Source of the DNA: Actinoplanes sp. DH11
Lineage (GTDB): Bacteria; Actinomycetota; Actinomycetes; Mycobacteriales; Micromonosporaceae
DNA length: 60,417 nt
Assembly (NCBI RefSeq): GCF_020873875.1
Contig: NZ_JAHWGU010000044.1
Location: forward strand, 1 to 60,417
Reading direction: 5' to 3'
Shown here: one piece after another, positions 40,393-49,504 of the stretch
How the letters are laid out: every line of letters starts with the position of its first letter
Position numbering within the stretch: position 1 is the stretch's first letter
Position numbers and translations under genes: made by a program
Notes under the pieces: generated by a model
What the model was told of the DNA's origin: nothing
The model's database searches: none
What the model saw: the letters and a program-made list of their open reading frames with translations, nothing else

Positions 40393-40890
40393 GTGCGGAT
40401 CGGTCGACGGCGCCTGGTCGCCGCCCTTGCGAGCCTCCTGCTCATCGTCCTTCTCGTCCTGGGGACCATCGCTTCCGTACGGTGGAGGGCCGCCGGCGAA
40501 CCACACCCGATCTCCCCGCCCGCCGGGGCCGTGCCGCAGTCACACCAGGGCGACGGATACCAGCGGACCGTCTTCGATCGCGCCGGCATCATCGCGCGCG
40601 GCCTGCGCAACGATCGCGGGGACGCCACGGTGCGCGTCTATGCGCTGCCGCCGGACTCGCCGTGGCTGCAGGCCCGGAAGATCGTCGCCACGCAGCTCGA
40701 TCACTGGGAGCAGGTCGGTTCTTGCGCCGATCGCGCGGAGGCCGAGATCGTCGAGTGCGCCTGGCGGGAACCGACCCGCTGGTGGCCCCGGGAGGTCCGG
40801 CTCACCATGCTGCGCCCGCCGCCGGGCGAGAACCGCGACGGCCGGCCCGGCCACCCGTTCGTGGTCATCGGATCCGGCCGGGGTAACTGA
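40393..40890 (+). CDS. Membrane-anchored hypothetical protein
   Basis: 165 residues from GTG 40393. One N-terminal membrane helix (LVAALASLLLIVLLVLGTIA) precedes an external domain of about 130 residues, with one Cys pair (GSCADRAEAEIVECAW). The end is VRLTMLRPPPGEN then PGHPFVVIGSGRGN. No known motif. Separated by 88 bases from the frameshifted gene that follows. Confidence 0.6.
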   Translation: MRIGRRRLVAALASLLLIVLLVLGTIASVRWRAAGEPHPISPPAGAVPQSHQGDGYQRTVFDRAGIIARGLRNDRGDATVRVYALPPDSPWLQARKIVATQLDHWEQVGSCADRAEAEIVECAWREPTRWWPREVRLTMLRPPPGENRDGRPGHPFVVIGSGRGN

Positions 40891-40978
40891 TCGACGAATC
40901 TCTTCGGCCGATTCGCGAACCGGGCGGGGCGCAGGCGCATCTCACCCAGTACGTGCACACCGAGGGGAGGACCGTCGC

Positions 40979-41312
40979 ATGCGTGTCACAAGCGCTCTGG
41001 GCGCAGTGTTGATCTTTGCTACCACCGTCGACGACCTGCCGTTCTGCGGCGAGCCGGATGACGCCGTCCGGTTCCGCAACGGAACCAACGGCAACGACAT
41101 CCCCTGCCTCATGCTGCCGGGCGGGGCGAAGCCGGCGTCACACCGTCATCACGACGGTCAAGAAGCTGGACGGCAGGACCGAGACCCGGCCGGTACCGGC
41201 AGACGAACGCGAACGGCGACTGGGCACGGATCTGACCGGCCTCAGTGCCGGCGAGGGCGACCCAGCAGCGCCGCCACCTCGACGTCGAACGGGAACGGCT
41301 CGTCGGAGGTAA
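40979..41312 (+). pseudogene. Short secreted-type protein, probably frameshifted
   Basis: A strong ribosome site gaggggagg precedes ATG 40979. The first frame reads MRVTSALGAVLIFATTVDDL then PFCGEPDDAVRFRNGTNGND. After about 41130 that frame becomes His/Arg-rich and unlike a protein. A neighbouring frame continues sensibly with TVITTVKKLDGRTETRPVPA, then DERERRLGTDLTGLSAGEGD, to a stop at 41312. A one-base change near 41115-41145 would join them. The joined gene overlaps the convergent Uma2 gene by about 70 bases. It may be a true pseudogene or a sequence error. Confidence 0.45.
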
Positions 41313-41808
41313 GCGTCCGGCCGGGGCCCACCACCTCGGCCGGACCGTAATGGTCACCGGCCAGTCGCTGCAGATGCAGTTCCACCGCGTCGTGCGGCTG
41401 CTCCACACGCAGGTACCAGCCGATCCCGGCCGCCGCATACAGCTGCGGCTTCAGCAGCCGGTCCGTCCCGGCATTGCCCGGTGACACCACTTCGACGACA
41501 AGCTTCGCCTCGGCCGCCTCCACCGTGGTGCCGACGTCGTCGGTGTCGGCCACCACGATGTCAGGTTGCAGGATGCGTCCACCGGCCAGCCGCAGATTGA
41601 CGTCCTGCAGCACCAGGAGTCCGGCCTGTTCGGCCGGCCCGTACAGCGCCATGGTGAGCAGGAAGGCGATGTGCTGATGACGCTTGCTCGGCGCGGGACT
41701 CACCCACAGGCTGCCATCGATCAGCTCGACCCGGTTCGGGGTCTCCCCCAGCGCGAAGTATTCCTCCTCGCTCCACGACTCCGGGTGCTCCAGCACTGCC
41801 ATGCTCAT
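41242..41808 (-). CDS. Uma2-family endonuclease-like protein
   Basis: 188 residues, full length for Uma2/DUF820. Start region WSEEEYFALGETPNRVELID then GSLWVSPAPSKRHQ, and the PD-(D/E)XK core ILQPDIVVADTDDV then EAKLVVEVVSPGN (Asp, Glu-x-Lys region), followed by YAAAGIGWYLRVE. Many copies occur in actinobacteria, cyanobacteria and Chloroflexi, with unknown cellular role. Spread by transfer is common for this family. Convergent overlap with the broken gene on the left. Confidence 0.87.
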   Translation of the reverse strand: MSMAVLEHPESWSEEEYFALGETPNRVELIDGSLWVSPAPSKRHQHIAFLLTMALYGPAEQAGLLVLQDVNLRLAGGRILQPDIVVADTDDVGTTVEAAEAKLVVEVVSPGNAGTDRLLKPQLYAAAGIGWYLRVEQPHDAVELHLQRLAGDHYGPAEVVGPGRTLTSDEPFPFDVEVAALLGRPRRH

Positions 41809-41864
41809 GGGATCGCCTCACCTCTCGGCGGATTCTGCCCCAAGCGTGCCATGCCGGGATCCGA

Positions 41865-42257
41865 TCACACCCGGCGTACGACCAATCCAGGCTTGACCTC
41901 CGCCGCGGCGCCGAGCTTCGTGATGTCGTCCGGGTCGCTGGTGAAGACGATCGCCCCGTGCGCCAGCGCAACCGTGACGACCGCGGCGTTGACGACGTCC
42001 CGAGTACCGGCCTTACCGCACAGCACACCGGCGGTCTTCGCCGTCTCCATCCCGATCGGGACGATCTCACAGCTGTGCAGAAACCTGCCGAGCTGTACCT
42101 GACGGCGAGCGTCACGCCATGCCTGGGCTACGACGACTGCGGGAACGAGAAGGCGGCGTCCCTCTTCCAGGGCCAAATGGTGGATCACCCACATCCGCCG
42201 CGCATTGCCGTCGATGGCCAGCAGCACTCCGGCGTCGTACACATAAGGGATGCTCAC
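41865..42257 (-). CDS. PIN-domain toxin (VapC-like)
   Basis: 130 residues from GTG 42257, overlapping the antitoxin stop (GTGA). The PIN fold is indicated by YVYDAGVLLAIDGNAR (first Asp), a Glu in HLALEEGRRLLVPAVVVAQ, and GTRDVVNAAVVTVALAHGAI then VFTSDPDDI with the later Asp residues. VapC proteins are metal-dependent ribonucleases that cut tRNA or rRNA. Here the coupling with an upstream ribbon-helix-helix gene gives the standard antitoxin-toxin order. Confidence 0.82.
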   Translation of the reverse strand: MSIPYVYDAGVLLAIDGNARRMWVIHHLALEEGRRLLVPAVVVAQAWRDARRQVQLGRFLHSCEIVPIGMETAKTAGVLCGKAGTRDVVNAAVVTVALAHGAIVFTSDPDDITKLGAAAEVKPGLVVRRV

Positions 42258-42520
42258 GCCACCGCCGACCGGGAAACCCCGAACGCCTCGGCGTCGGCCG
42301 CAGCCATCTCGGCCCGGACCGCCGCGAGTTCTTCGAGCGTGAACGCACCGTGCTCGTCCTGCCAGTCGGCCACCAGACGGCGGCCGACCCGCCGGCGCAG
42401 TTCGCTCTCTGCCGCGCTCGCGACCAGACGCGACAGCGGAACACCGTCTTCTTTTGCCGCTACTCCGAGAGCTTCCACCAGTTCCCCGGGAAGCGTAACC
42501 GTCACCTTCTTCACCGCCAT
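42254..42520 (-). CDS. Ribbon-helix-helix antitoxin (VapB-like)
   Basis: 88 residues from ATG 42520. N-terminal RHH motif AVKKVTVTLPGELVEALGVA then KEDGVPLSRLVASAAES binds DNA as a dimer. The C-terminal helix (FTLEELAAVRAEMAAADAEA) would cover the toxin. Translational overlap with the PIN-domain gene. The palindromic atacggccatatggcg just upstream of the start could be its operator. Confidence 0.82.
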   Translation of the reverse strand: MAVKKVTVTLPGELVEALGVAAKEDGVPLSRLVASAAESELRRRVGRRLVADWQDEHGAFTLEELAAVRAEMAAADAEAFGVSRSAVA

Positions 42521-42644
42521 ACAAGCACCATACGGCCATATGGCGATGGGCGATCCGGCCTCGGCCGGAGTGCGGAAACAACGGGACGCGATCTGATGGG
42601 TGGCTGACAGCGCTTTCCCGGGCAGGCGCCTACCGTCGTGCGGC

Positions 42645-43817
42645 ATGGGTGACTCCCGCATACCTCGCCGTTCGCTCCTCCTCGGCGCGGCCGGCGCCGC
42701 GAGCCTTGCCGCCGGAGTGCCGTCCGCCTCCGTGGCGGCGGGCCTCGGCACGGCGCCGCCCGGCACGGCGCCGCTCGGGACGGTGGCCCGCTCGCGGGGC
42801 CTCGCTTTCGGCTCGTCGATCGCGACCTGGCAACTCGAGGGCGACTACCCCGCGCTGTTCGCGCGTGAAGCGGACCTGCTGTTCACCGAGGACGACCTGC
42901 TCTGGTACCGGCTGAAGCCGGCCCCGGACGCCCCGCTCGACTTCTCGTACGCCGACCGCATCATCGGTTTCGCCGAAGCCCACCGCATGCGCGTCCTCGG
43001 CGCCCACCTCGTCTGGGACGAGGGCTTCGGCGAGGGCTGGCCGGCGGACCATCTCTGGTCCCTCGGCCGGGCGCAGGCGCGCGAACTGCTGTTCGGCACG
43101 CTCACGGCGACGGTCCGGCGCTATCGCGGCCGGGTGGACGCGTGGAGCGTCGCCAACGAGGTGACAAGCCCCGAGGGGGTACGCGGCCTCCGCACCGACG
43201 TGCCCTGGTGGCAGACGATCGGGCCGTCCTATGTCGCCGAAGCGTTCCACCTGGCCCACGCGGCCGACCCGCGGGCGCGGCTGCTCATCAACGAGTTCGG
43301 TTTCGAAACCGTCGACCAGTGGGGCGACGAACCGGAACCGCGACGGCAGGCCACCCTGCAGGTCATCGACCAGTTGCTCCGCGACGGCGTACCCGTGCAC
43401 GCCCTCGGGGTGCAGGCCCACCTGCTCGCCGACCGGTTCGCCGAGCGGTTCGACGCCCGGTCCTACATCCGCTGGCTGGATCGGGTGGCCGACCGCGGCC
43501 TGGACATCCTGATCACCGAACTGGACGTGCTCGACGACGGCCTGCCGGCGCACGCAGGCCGTCGCGACGCGGGCGTCGCCGACGTCTACCGGCGGTACCT
43601 CGACGTCGCGCTCTCCCACCGGGCCGTCAAGGCGGTCACGAGCTTCGGCCTCACCGACCGCTACACCTGGCTCCAGGAGGATCTGCCGCGCGAGGACGGC
43701 GCCGCCCGCCGCCCGCTGCCGTTCGACGAGGAACTTCAGCAAAAACCGGCGTACCGCTCGATGGCCCGCGCCTTGGCCCGCGCACCCCGCCGCGCACCGC
43801 TGTGGCCACCCGCCTGA
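42645..43817 (+). CDS. Tat-exported GH10 endo-1,4-beta-xylanase
   Basis: 390 residues from ATG 42645. The start MGDSRIPRRSLLLGAAGAAS has twin arginines and a hydrophobic stretch, a Tat signal. The GH10 barrel has GAHLVWDEGF, acid/base Glu in VDAWSVANEVTS and nucleophile Glu in LDILITELDVLDDG, then VTSFGLTDRYTWL. In many GH10 enzymes HLVWH stands where HLVWD is seen, a small deviation. It hydrolyses xylan or related polymers outside the cell. No binding module. A 77-bp hairpin repeat follows the stop. Confidence 0.88.
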   Translation: MGDSRIPRRSLLLGAAGAASLAAGVPSASVAAGLGTAPPGTAPLGTVARSRGLAFGSSIATWQLEGDYPALFAREADLLFTEDDLLWYRLKPAPDAPLDFSYADRIIGFAEAHRMRVLGAHLVWDEGFGEGWPADHLWSLGRAQARELLFGTLTATVRRYRGRVDAWSVANEVTSPEGVRGLRTDVPWWQTIGPSYVAEAFHLAHAADPRARLLINEFGFETVDQWGDEPEPRRQATLQVIDQLLRDGVPVHALGVQAHLLADRFAERFDARSYIRWLDRVADRGLDILITELDVLDDGLPAHAGRRDAGVADVYRRYLDVALSHRAVKAVTSFGLTDRYTWLQEDLPREDGAARRPLPFDEELQQKPAYRSMARALARAPRRAPLWPPA

Positions 43818-43844
43818 CCGTTTCACCAGGCCGCCGTGCGCCGG

Positions 43845-43921
43845 TGTTGATCTGCTGGCGCTACGAAATCGCTGTGATCATGGTCCTGAAACCGCGATTT
43901 CGCACCGCCAGCAGATCAACA
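43845..43921. repeat. 77-bp hairpin repeat, copy 2
   Basis: Same length and orientation as the copy at 23044. Arms tgttgatctgctggcg-ctacgaaatcgc and gcgatttcgcacc-gccagcagatcaaca pair with 2 mismatches. The central loop differs (tgtgatcatggtcctgaaacc here). It lies between the xylanase stop and thyX. Confidence 0.9.
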
Positions 43922-44024
43922 TCTCGCCATGAACGGCGCGTCCGGCACCGTCGGGGCCGGCAGGGGGCACTGGGCGGGGTGGCGCTGCGCTGATCGCCCT
44001 GGTTCGTGTGGAAACATGCGGCTC

Positions 44025-44744
44025 ATGACTGAACCCGTCTTCCGGTTCGACGTGACGGTCACCCTGGTACGCAGCGCGGCCGGTGACGCCGACGTGCTGT
44101 TCGCGGCCCGGGTCTCGACTGCCGGGGAGGCGTCGCTCGACGAGTTGGCCAAGGATCCGGAGAAGTCCCGCGGCCTGATCAACTATCTGATGCGGGACCG
44201 GCACGGCACCCCGTTCGAGCACAACTCGATGACCTTCCTGGTGCAGGCGCCGATCCTGGTGTTCCGGGAGTTCCACCGGCACCGGTCCGGCTGGTCGTAC
44301 AACGAGGAGAGCGGGCGGTACCGGGAGTTGCAGCCGGTCTTCTACACCCCGGCCGCGGATCGGCACCTGGTGCAGCACGGCCGGCCCGGCAAGTACGAGT
44401 TCAGCGCGGGCACGCCGGAACAGCACGAGACGACCGTGTCGGCGATGGAGTCGGCGTACCGGGCGTCGTACGCGGCGTACCGGGAGATGCTCGACGCCGG
44501 GATCGCCCGCGAGGTGGCCCGTTCGGTGCTGCCGGTCGGGTTGTTCTCCTCGATGTACGCGACGTGCAACGCCCGTTCGCTCATGCACTTCCTGTCGTTG
44601 CGCACGAAACGGGAGAACGCCAAGGTGCCGTCCTTCCCGCAGCGCGAGATCGAGATGGTCGCCGAGCAGATGGAGGCGCAGTGGGCGGCGCTGATGCCGC
44701 TCACCCACGCCGCTTTCGAGACGCACGGCCGGGTCGCGCCGTGA
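44025..44744 (+). CDS. thyX: Flavin-dependent thymidylate synthase ThyX
   Basis: 239 residues from ATG 44025 (MTEPVFRFDVTV); an ATG three codons earlier is possible. The ThyX motif RHRSGWSYNEESGRYREL is present. Other family blocks are DRHGTPFEHNSMTFLVQAPI, then a C-terminal RSLMHFLSLRTKRENAK with the substrate-binding Arg residues. It makes dTMP from dUMP using methylene-tetrahydrofolate, NADPH and FAD in the cytoplasm. Usual length. Convergent with the NamZ-type gene. Confidence 0.95.
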   Translation: MTEPVFRFDVTVTLVRSAAGDADVLFAARVSTAGEASLDELAKDPEKSRGLINYLMRDRHGTPFEHNSMTFLVQAPILVFREFHRHRSGWSYNEESGRYRELQPVFYTPAADRHLVQHGRPGKYEFSAGTPEQHETTVSAMESAYRASYAAYREMLDAGIAREVARSVLPVGLFSSMYATCNARSLMHFLSLRTKRENAKVPSFPQREIEMVAEQMEAQWAALMPLTHAAFETHGRVAP

Positions 44745-44759
44745 CCCGGCAGGGTGCGA

Positions 44760-46025
44760 TCAGGCACGCGGGTAGAGCAGGTAGGGCTTGCGGCGCCGAT
44801 TGAAATCGGACAGCTCCGGTTGCCAGGATCCGACGACGTCGTCCACCGTGGCACCCGCGTCGATCATCGTGCGGGGGCGGTCCGATCCGAACAGCAGGTC
44901 CGCGAAGGGCGGCCGGCCCGGATTGTCGTCACGCCAGGCGAAACCGGGCAGCCGCCGGGCCTCGACCAGCATCGCGACCACGGTGCGGATCGGGTCGAAG
45001 GCGGCGCGGTCGGTGACCCGCAGTTCGATGCCGCAGCACAGCTGCTCGGCGAACTTGCCGGTCGCCGGCACGAAATAGGCCTCGCGCAGCGCCACCCCGG
45101 GCAGGTCGTGCCCGGCCACCCGGTCCCGCCAGCGGTAGTCGAAGCCGGGACTGCCGGTGATCTCGAACGGCCGGGTCGTGCCGCGCCCCTCGGAGATCGA
45201 GGCGACCCCTTCGAACAGGCACGTCCCAGGGTAGACGGCGGCCGTGTCCGGAGTGGGCATGTTCGGACTCGGCATCACCCAGGGCACGTCGAGGTCGGCG
45301 GCGAACAGCCCGCCGTGCCAGCCCTCGCACTCCACCACCTCGAGGCGGACCGGGGTGCTCAGGAACTCCCCGTTGTAGAAACGGGCCAGCTCACCGACGG
45401 TCATGCCGTGCTGCTGCACGATCTCGCGCAGCCCGACGCCGGAGGTGAAGCCCGGCTTGAGCATCGGGCCGAACGCGCGGCCGCCGATCGGATTCGGACG
45501 GTCGAGCACGACGTAGCGCAGTCCGAGCGACGCCGCGGCGGTCATCGAGTCGTAGAGCGTCCAGATGTAGGTGTAGAACCGGGCGCCGACGTCCTGGATG
45601 TCGAAGACCACGGTCCGGACGCCGGTCTCGGTGAACATCGCCCGCCAGCGGTCGTGGGTGACGCGGTAACCGTCGTACACCGGCAGCCCGGTGCGGGCGT
45701 CCGTGCTGAAACCCTCGTCGCCACCGACGCGCGCCGAGCCGCGGAAACCGTGCTCCGGCCCGAAGATTCCGCCGATCCGCACCCCCGCCGCGTGCATCCG
45801 GTCGACCAGGTGCCGGTATTGGCGATCGACGGCGGTCAGGTTGGAGACGATGCCGACGCGGTCCGCCCGTACCGTTTCCCAATCGGAACCCGCCAATCGC
45901 TCCAATCCGGTGCGCACCTTTGTCCGCGCGGGTTTTCCAGCCGCCGGCCCGGCGGTGGCGGTGGCGGTAGTGGCGGTGGCCAGGCCGGCTACGCCGGCGG
46001 CCGTGATGAGGGTGCGGCGCTTCAT
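44760..46025 (-). CDS. NamZ-type exo-beta-N-acetylmuramidase (DUF1343, GH171)
   Basis: 421 residues from ATG 46025. Signal MKRRTLITAAGVAGLATATT, possibly Tat with the start MKRR. Catalytic-domain blocks are VGIVSNLTAVDRQYRHLVDR, FGPEHGFRGSARVGGDEGFS, VVFDIQDVGARFYTYIWTL and VMPSPNMPTPDTAAVYPGTC then LFEGVASISEGRGTTRPFE, the hallmark of DUF1343. NamZ removes terminal MurNAc from peptidoglycan fragments in muropeptide recycling. Export and location outside the membrane are inferred. Upstream lies the 46118-46207 repeat block. Confidence 0.88.
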   Translation of the reverse strand: MKRRTLITAAGVAGLATATTATATAGPAAGKPARTKVRTGLERLAGSDWETVRADRVGIVSNLTAVDRQYRHLVDRMHAAGVRIGGIFGPEHGFRGSARVGGDEGFSTDARTGLPVYDGYRVTHDRWRAMFTETGVRTVVFDIQDVGARFYTYIWTLYDSMTAAASLGLRYVVLDRPNPIGGRAFGPMLKPGFTSGVGLREIVQQHGMTVGELARFYNGEFLSTPVRLEVVECEGWHGGLFAADLDVPWVMPSPNMPTPDTAAVYPGTCLFEGVASISEGRGTTRPFEITGSPGFDYRWRDRVAGHDLPGVALREAYFVPATGKFAEQLCCGIELRVTDRAAFDPIRTVVAMLVEARRLPGFAWRDDNPGRPPFADLLFGSDRPRTMIDAGATVDDVVGSWQPELSDFNRRRKPYLLYPRA

Positions 46026-46117
46026 GTCGTCTCCGGCATTGTCGCGGGTACGGGTCACCGCAATCGATACCGGTTCCCCGGGCACCGGCGGAGCCGTTTA
46101 CCCCGCAAATCCCGCGT

Positions 46118-46207
46118 ATGAGCAAGAAGCGGTCTCGCGCATGAGCAAGGCGGGCCCGCGCATGAGCAAGAAGCGGGCCCGCGCATGAGCAAGAAGCGGG
46201 CCCGCGT
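46118..46207. repeat. Four 21-23-bp tandem repeats
   Basis: Units atgagcaagaagcgg-tctcgcgc (46118-46140), a 21-bp shorter copy (46141-46161), and two of atgagcaagaagcggg-cccgcg(c/t) (46162-46184, 46185-46207). Each unit begins with an ATG codon, but none is followed by a long frame. It lies in the 5' region of namZ. Confidence 0.85.
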
Positions 46208-46213
46208 CCGAGG

Positions 46214-46244
46214 AAAGGGCCGGACCGTGACGGCCCGGCCCTTT
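46214..46244 (-). terminator. Terminator of the subtilase gene
   Basis: aaagggccgg / ccggcccttt, a 10-bp perfect stem, 15 bases after the minus-strand stop at 46259, with the A/T-rich ends giving a T run on the minus strand. Confidence 0.8.
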
Positions 46245-46258
46245 CGGCGATGCGACGA

Positions 46259-49200
46259 TCAGCGCAGTGCGTAGGCGCGCACCAAGCTCTGCGACACCGT
46301 GTTGCCGTGCGTGTCGGCCGCGGAGGCCCGCAGCGACACGAATCCGGCGCCGTCCGGGTGGCGGACCGTGGCGACCCGCTTGTCACCCGACCCGCGCACG
46401 TCCGCCTTGCGCCACGTCCGGCCGTCGTCGTAGGAGACGTCGACCGTCACCGACCGCACCGCACCGACGCGCACGCCGGGCTGGTGCTCGACCACCACCG
46501 GGATGTCGAACCGGCGGCCGGCCGGCGCGCTGTTGCGGTCGTCGACCGCCGGCGCGAACCGGATCGTGCGCACCGGCAGACGCTGGAACTCCTCGCCCTC
46601 GACGTGCCCGGAGCGGAACGTCCACGTGCCGCGCACATCGGTGGAGAACACGTGCGGCGCGCCGCGCGTGGCGGTCGCCTCCAGGCGGTACGTGGCCGTT
46701 TCCGGCGGCACCTCGACCTCCCAGCCCTCGCCGACCAGGGCGTTGCCCCGGTAGAGCTTCACCGACTCCTCGGCCAGGTACGAGAAACCGGGGTGCCCGG
46801 CGCCGTCACCGTGCAGCGGCATGTTGAGTACCAGGAAGTCGCCGTACCGGGTGACCCACTGCGGGTCGTACAGCGGCTTGGTGACGTTCGGGCCGATCAC
46901 CGCGCGGTTCCACGCCTGCGGGTACGTCCGGCCGGCCCGCAGCTTGCGGGTCTCGCTGTACGTGTCGTCGAGGAACTCGGTGAAGCCGTCGGCGCCGGGC
47001 CGCGTCTGGCTGAACGTGGAGAACCACGGCACTTCCGGGTTCACGTACTCGGTGCGGCGGAACGGCAGGCTGAACGGCGTGTACACGAAGGTCAGGCCGG
47101 CTTCCTCGGAGTAGCGGGCGACGTTCGCCTTGGCGCCTTCGACGCCTGTCGCCTCGACGCCGTACGACGGCGTGAAGGCGGCCAGCTCGGACAGTTTCGG
47201 CGCCTTGCGCAGCCCCTCGAACATCAGGCCTTCGCGGAAGTAGGCCAGGTCGGTGGTGTACGGGCTGTTGCGGAAGTCCTCCGCCGCTCCGGGCCGGGCG
47301 AACGAACCGAACACCGAGGCCCTGAAGAACGGCTTCGACACCTTCGACACCGGACCGGCGTAGAGCTCGTCGAACTCGGCCGCGCCCAGCCCCGCCGAGT
47401 AGTAGCCCCCCTCCTCGGTCTCCCAGTCGCCGTTCACGGCAGCCAGCACGGTGCCGGCGTCCCGCTGCGGCGGGGTCACCCGGAGCGGCTTGGCCGTGCG
47501 GGCGTCCAGGGTCAGCGAGCGATTCCCGTCGACGACCAGCTCGGACTCGGTGAGCATGGTGCTCGACTCCTCGCCCTGGAAGATCCAGGAGAAGAGGCCG
47601 TACCGGCCCGCCGGCACGCGCACCTCGCCGGAGGCGGGCACGTCGATCGAGGCGAACTCGTCCAGGCCGAGCAGCACGGTCAGGTTGTCGGCGCTGGGCT
47701 GGCCGTCCCGGCCGAGCACCCGCACGGTGAGGTCGTAGCTCTCGACCTCGTTGACGACGCCGAGAGCGGTCGTCACCCGTACACCCGAGGGGGCGGTGGC
47801 CGTGAGGTAACCGCCCAGCGGGGCTTCCGCCAGGTCCGCGCCGACACCGGCGGTGACCGTGGTGGACGCGGTGCCGCCGGCCGGGACCGTGAGGGTGGAC
47901 GCGGCCACCGTGAACGGCGCGCCGGAGACGCTGAGGGCAAGGTTCACGGGCGTGGTGCCCGCGTTGCGGTAGGTGACGGTACGGGTGATCGGCTGGTCGT
48001 CGTCGTGCGGCCAGGCCTGGATCCCGAAGCTGACGCTGCCCTCGTCCACGGTGACCGTCTGGGTGATCTGCCGGGCCACGTCGACACGGCCGGCACCCTG
48101 GTCGAACGCGCTGGTGCCGTCGGCCGGCTGGGCCGAGGCGATGAGCGTGTTCTTGCGCAGGCGCGACGACCAGCCGGGGTGCTGCTGGGTGAGCAGCGCG
48201 GCGGCACCCGCGACGTGCGGGGTCGCCATCGACGTGCCGTCGAGCGCCACGTACCCGTCGGGCGCCGGGTCACCGATCACCCCGTTGGCGGCCTTGGCGG
48301 CGACGATGCCGACACCGGGCGCGGTGATGTCCGGCTTGAGCGCGCCGTCGCCGGTGCGGGGACCCCGGCTGGAGAAGTCGGCGAGCCGGTCCTCGCGGTC
48401 CACGGCACCGACCGAGAGGGCCGCGTCCGCCGACGACGGCGAGCCGATGGAGCCGGGGGTTCCCTCGTTGCCCGCGGCGATCACGAACAGCGTGTCGTGC
48501 TGCGCGGTCAGTTCCTGGACGGCCTGCTCCAGCGGGTCGACCTCCGGGGTGTCCCGCCCGCCCAGGCTCAGGTTGATCACCGGCGACCGCTCGGCCGCCC
48601 AGATCATGCCGGCCAGGATTGACGACTCCTCGCACCAGCCGGCCTCGCACACCTTGCCGACAAGCAGTTTCGCACCCGGCGCGACACCGGCGTACTTGCC
48701 GCCGGACGCGGCGCCGCTGCCCGCGATGATCGAGGCGACGTGGGTGCCGTGGCCGAAGATGTCGTCGACGCTCTCCGCGGTGGTGAAGTTCTGCGCCTCG
48801 ACGATCTTGCCGGCGAAGTCCGGGTGGTTCTGGTCGATGCCGCTGTCGAGCACGGCGACGGTCACGCCGGTGCCGTCGTAGCCGGCCCGGTAGGCCGCCG
48901 GGGCGCCGATCTGCGGCACACTGCGGTCCAGGCTCAGCTGCCGCTTGCCGTCCAGCCAGATCTTCTGCACACCGGCCTGCAGGGTACGGGCGGTGTCCGT
49001 CCCGCCGGTCAGCGACGACCAGATGCCGGCCCGGCCCTCCAGGTCGGCCCGCACGGCGAGGGCGTCGATGGCGGACAGGTCGCGGGTGACCCGCGCCTCC
49101 CCCGCGGAAAGCGCGGACCTGGCCCGGTTCGCACCGGCGTCGGCGTGCGTGATGATCAGCGGCAGCTCGGCGGTGGCCGGCAGCTGGGTGATGTCGAACA

Positions 49201-49504
49201 GGCGCTTGTCGAGGCGCCCCTGCCGGATCAGGCCGAGCGCGTCGGACGGGATCACATAGTGGTGGTCGCCGGCCCGGTGGGTGGCGAAGGTGACGTTCTC
49301 CCGGCCCGCGCCGCGCTGGACGGAGACGTCCTTGCCGTGCCGGTGCACGCGGTCGCCGGTGATCAGGGTGACGGGTTTCTGGAACTGCGCCGTAGCGGCC
49401 GGTTCCGTGGCGTCCACCGGCTTCGCGGCGGCCGCCGCCGGCGCGGCGAGCAGCCCTGCCGCGAGGATCGAGCTGGTCAGTAAGGCGGGCACTCTTCGAT
49501 GCAT
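46259..49504 (-). CDS. Large secreted S8 subtilisin-like serine protease
   Basis: 1081 residues from ATG 49504. Signal peptide RRVPALLTSSILAAGLLA then PAAAAA. A propeptide of about 170 residues precedes the catalytic domain with Asp in VAVLDSGIDQNHPDF, His in DIFGHGTHVASI and Ser in LDGTSMATPHVAGAAALL. Asn in VIAAGNEGTPG forms the oxyanion hole. About 600 further residues form beta-sandwich domains (DEGSVSFGIQAW, then VTVDVSYDDGRTWRKADV), a common plan in actinobacterial subtilases. It degrades extracellular protein. Frame is intact. Confidence 0.92.
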   Translation of the reverse strand: MHRRVPALLTSSILAAGLLAAPAAAAAKPVDATEPAATAQFQKPVTLITGDRVHRHGKDVSVQRGAGRENVTFATHRAGDHHYVIPSDALGLIRQGRLDKRLFDITQLPATAELPLIITHADAGANRARSALSAGEARVTRDLSAIDALAVRADLEGRAGIWSSLTGGTDTARTLQAGVQKIWLDGKRQLSLDRSVPQIGAPAAYRAGYDGTGVTVAVLDSGIDQNHPDFAGKIVEAQNFTTAESVDDIFGHGTHVASIIAGSGAASGGKYAGVAPGAKLLVGKVCEAGWCEESSILAGMIWAAERSPVINLSLGGRDTPEVDPLEQAVQELTAQHDTLFVIAAGNEGTPGSIGSPSSADAALSVGAVDREDRLADFSSRGPRTGDGALKPDITAPGVGIVAAKAANGVIGDPAPDGYVALDGTSMATPHVAGAAALLTQQHPGWSSRLRKNTLIASAQPADGTSAFDQGAGRVDVARQITQTVTVDEGSVSFGIQAWPHDDDQPITRTVTYRNAGTTPVNLALSVSGAPFTVAASTLTVPAGGTASTTVTAGVGADLAEAPLGGYLTATAPSGVRVTTALGVVNEVESYDLTVRVLGRDGQPSADNLTVLLGLDEFASIDVPASGEVRVPAGRYGLFSWIFQGEESSTMLTESELVVDGNRSLTLDARTAKPLRVTPPQRDAGTVLAAVNGDWETEEGGYYSAGLGAAEFDELYAGPVSKVSKPFFRASVFGSFARPGAAEDFRNSPYTTDLAYFREGLMFEGLRKAPKLSELAAFTPSYGVEATGVEGAKANVARYSEEAGLTFVYTPFSLPFRRTEYVNPEVPWFSTFSQTRPGADGFTEFLDDTYSETRKLRAGRTYPQAWNRAVIGPNVTKPLYDPQWVTRYGDFLVLNMPLHGDGAGHPGFSYLAEESVKLYRGNALVGEGWEVEVPPETATYRLEATATRGAPHVFSTDVRGTWTFRSGHVEGEEFQRLPVRTIRFAPAVDDRNSAPAGRRFDIPVVVEHQPGVRVGAVRSVTVDVSYDDGRTWRKADVRGSGDKRVATVRHPDGAGFVSLRASAADTHGNTVSQSLVRAYALR

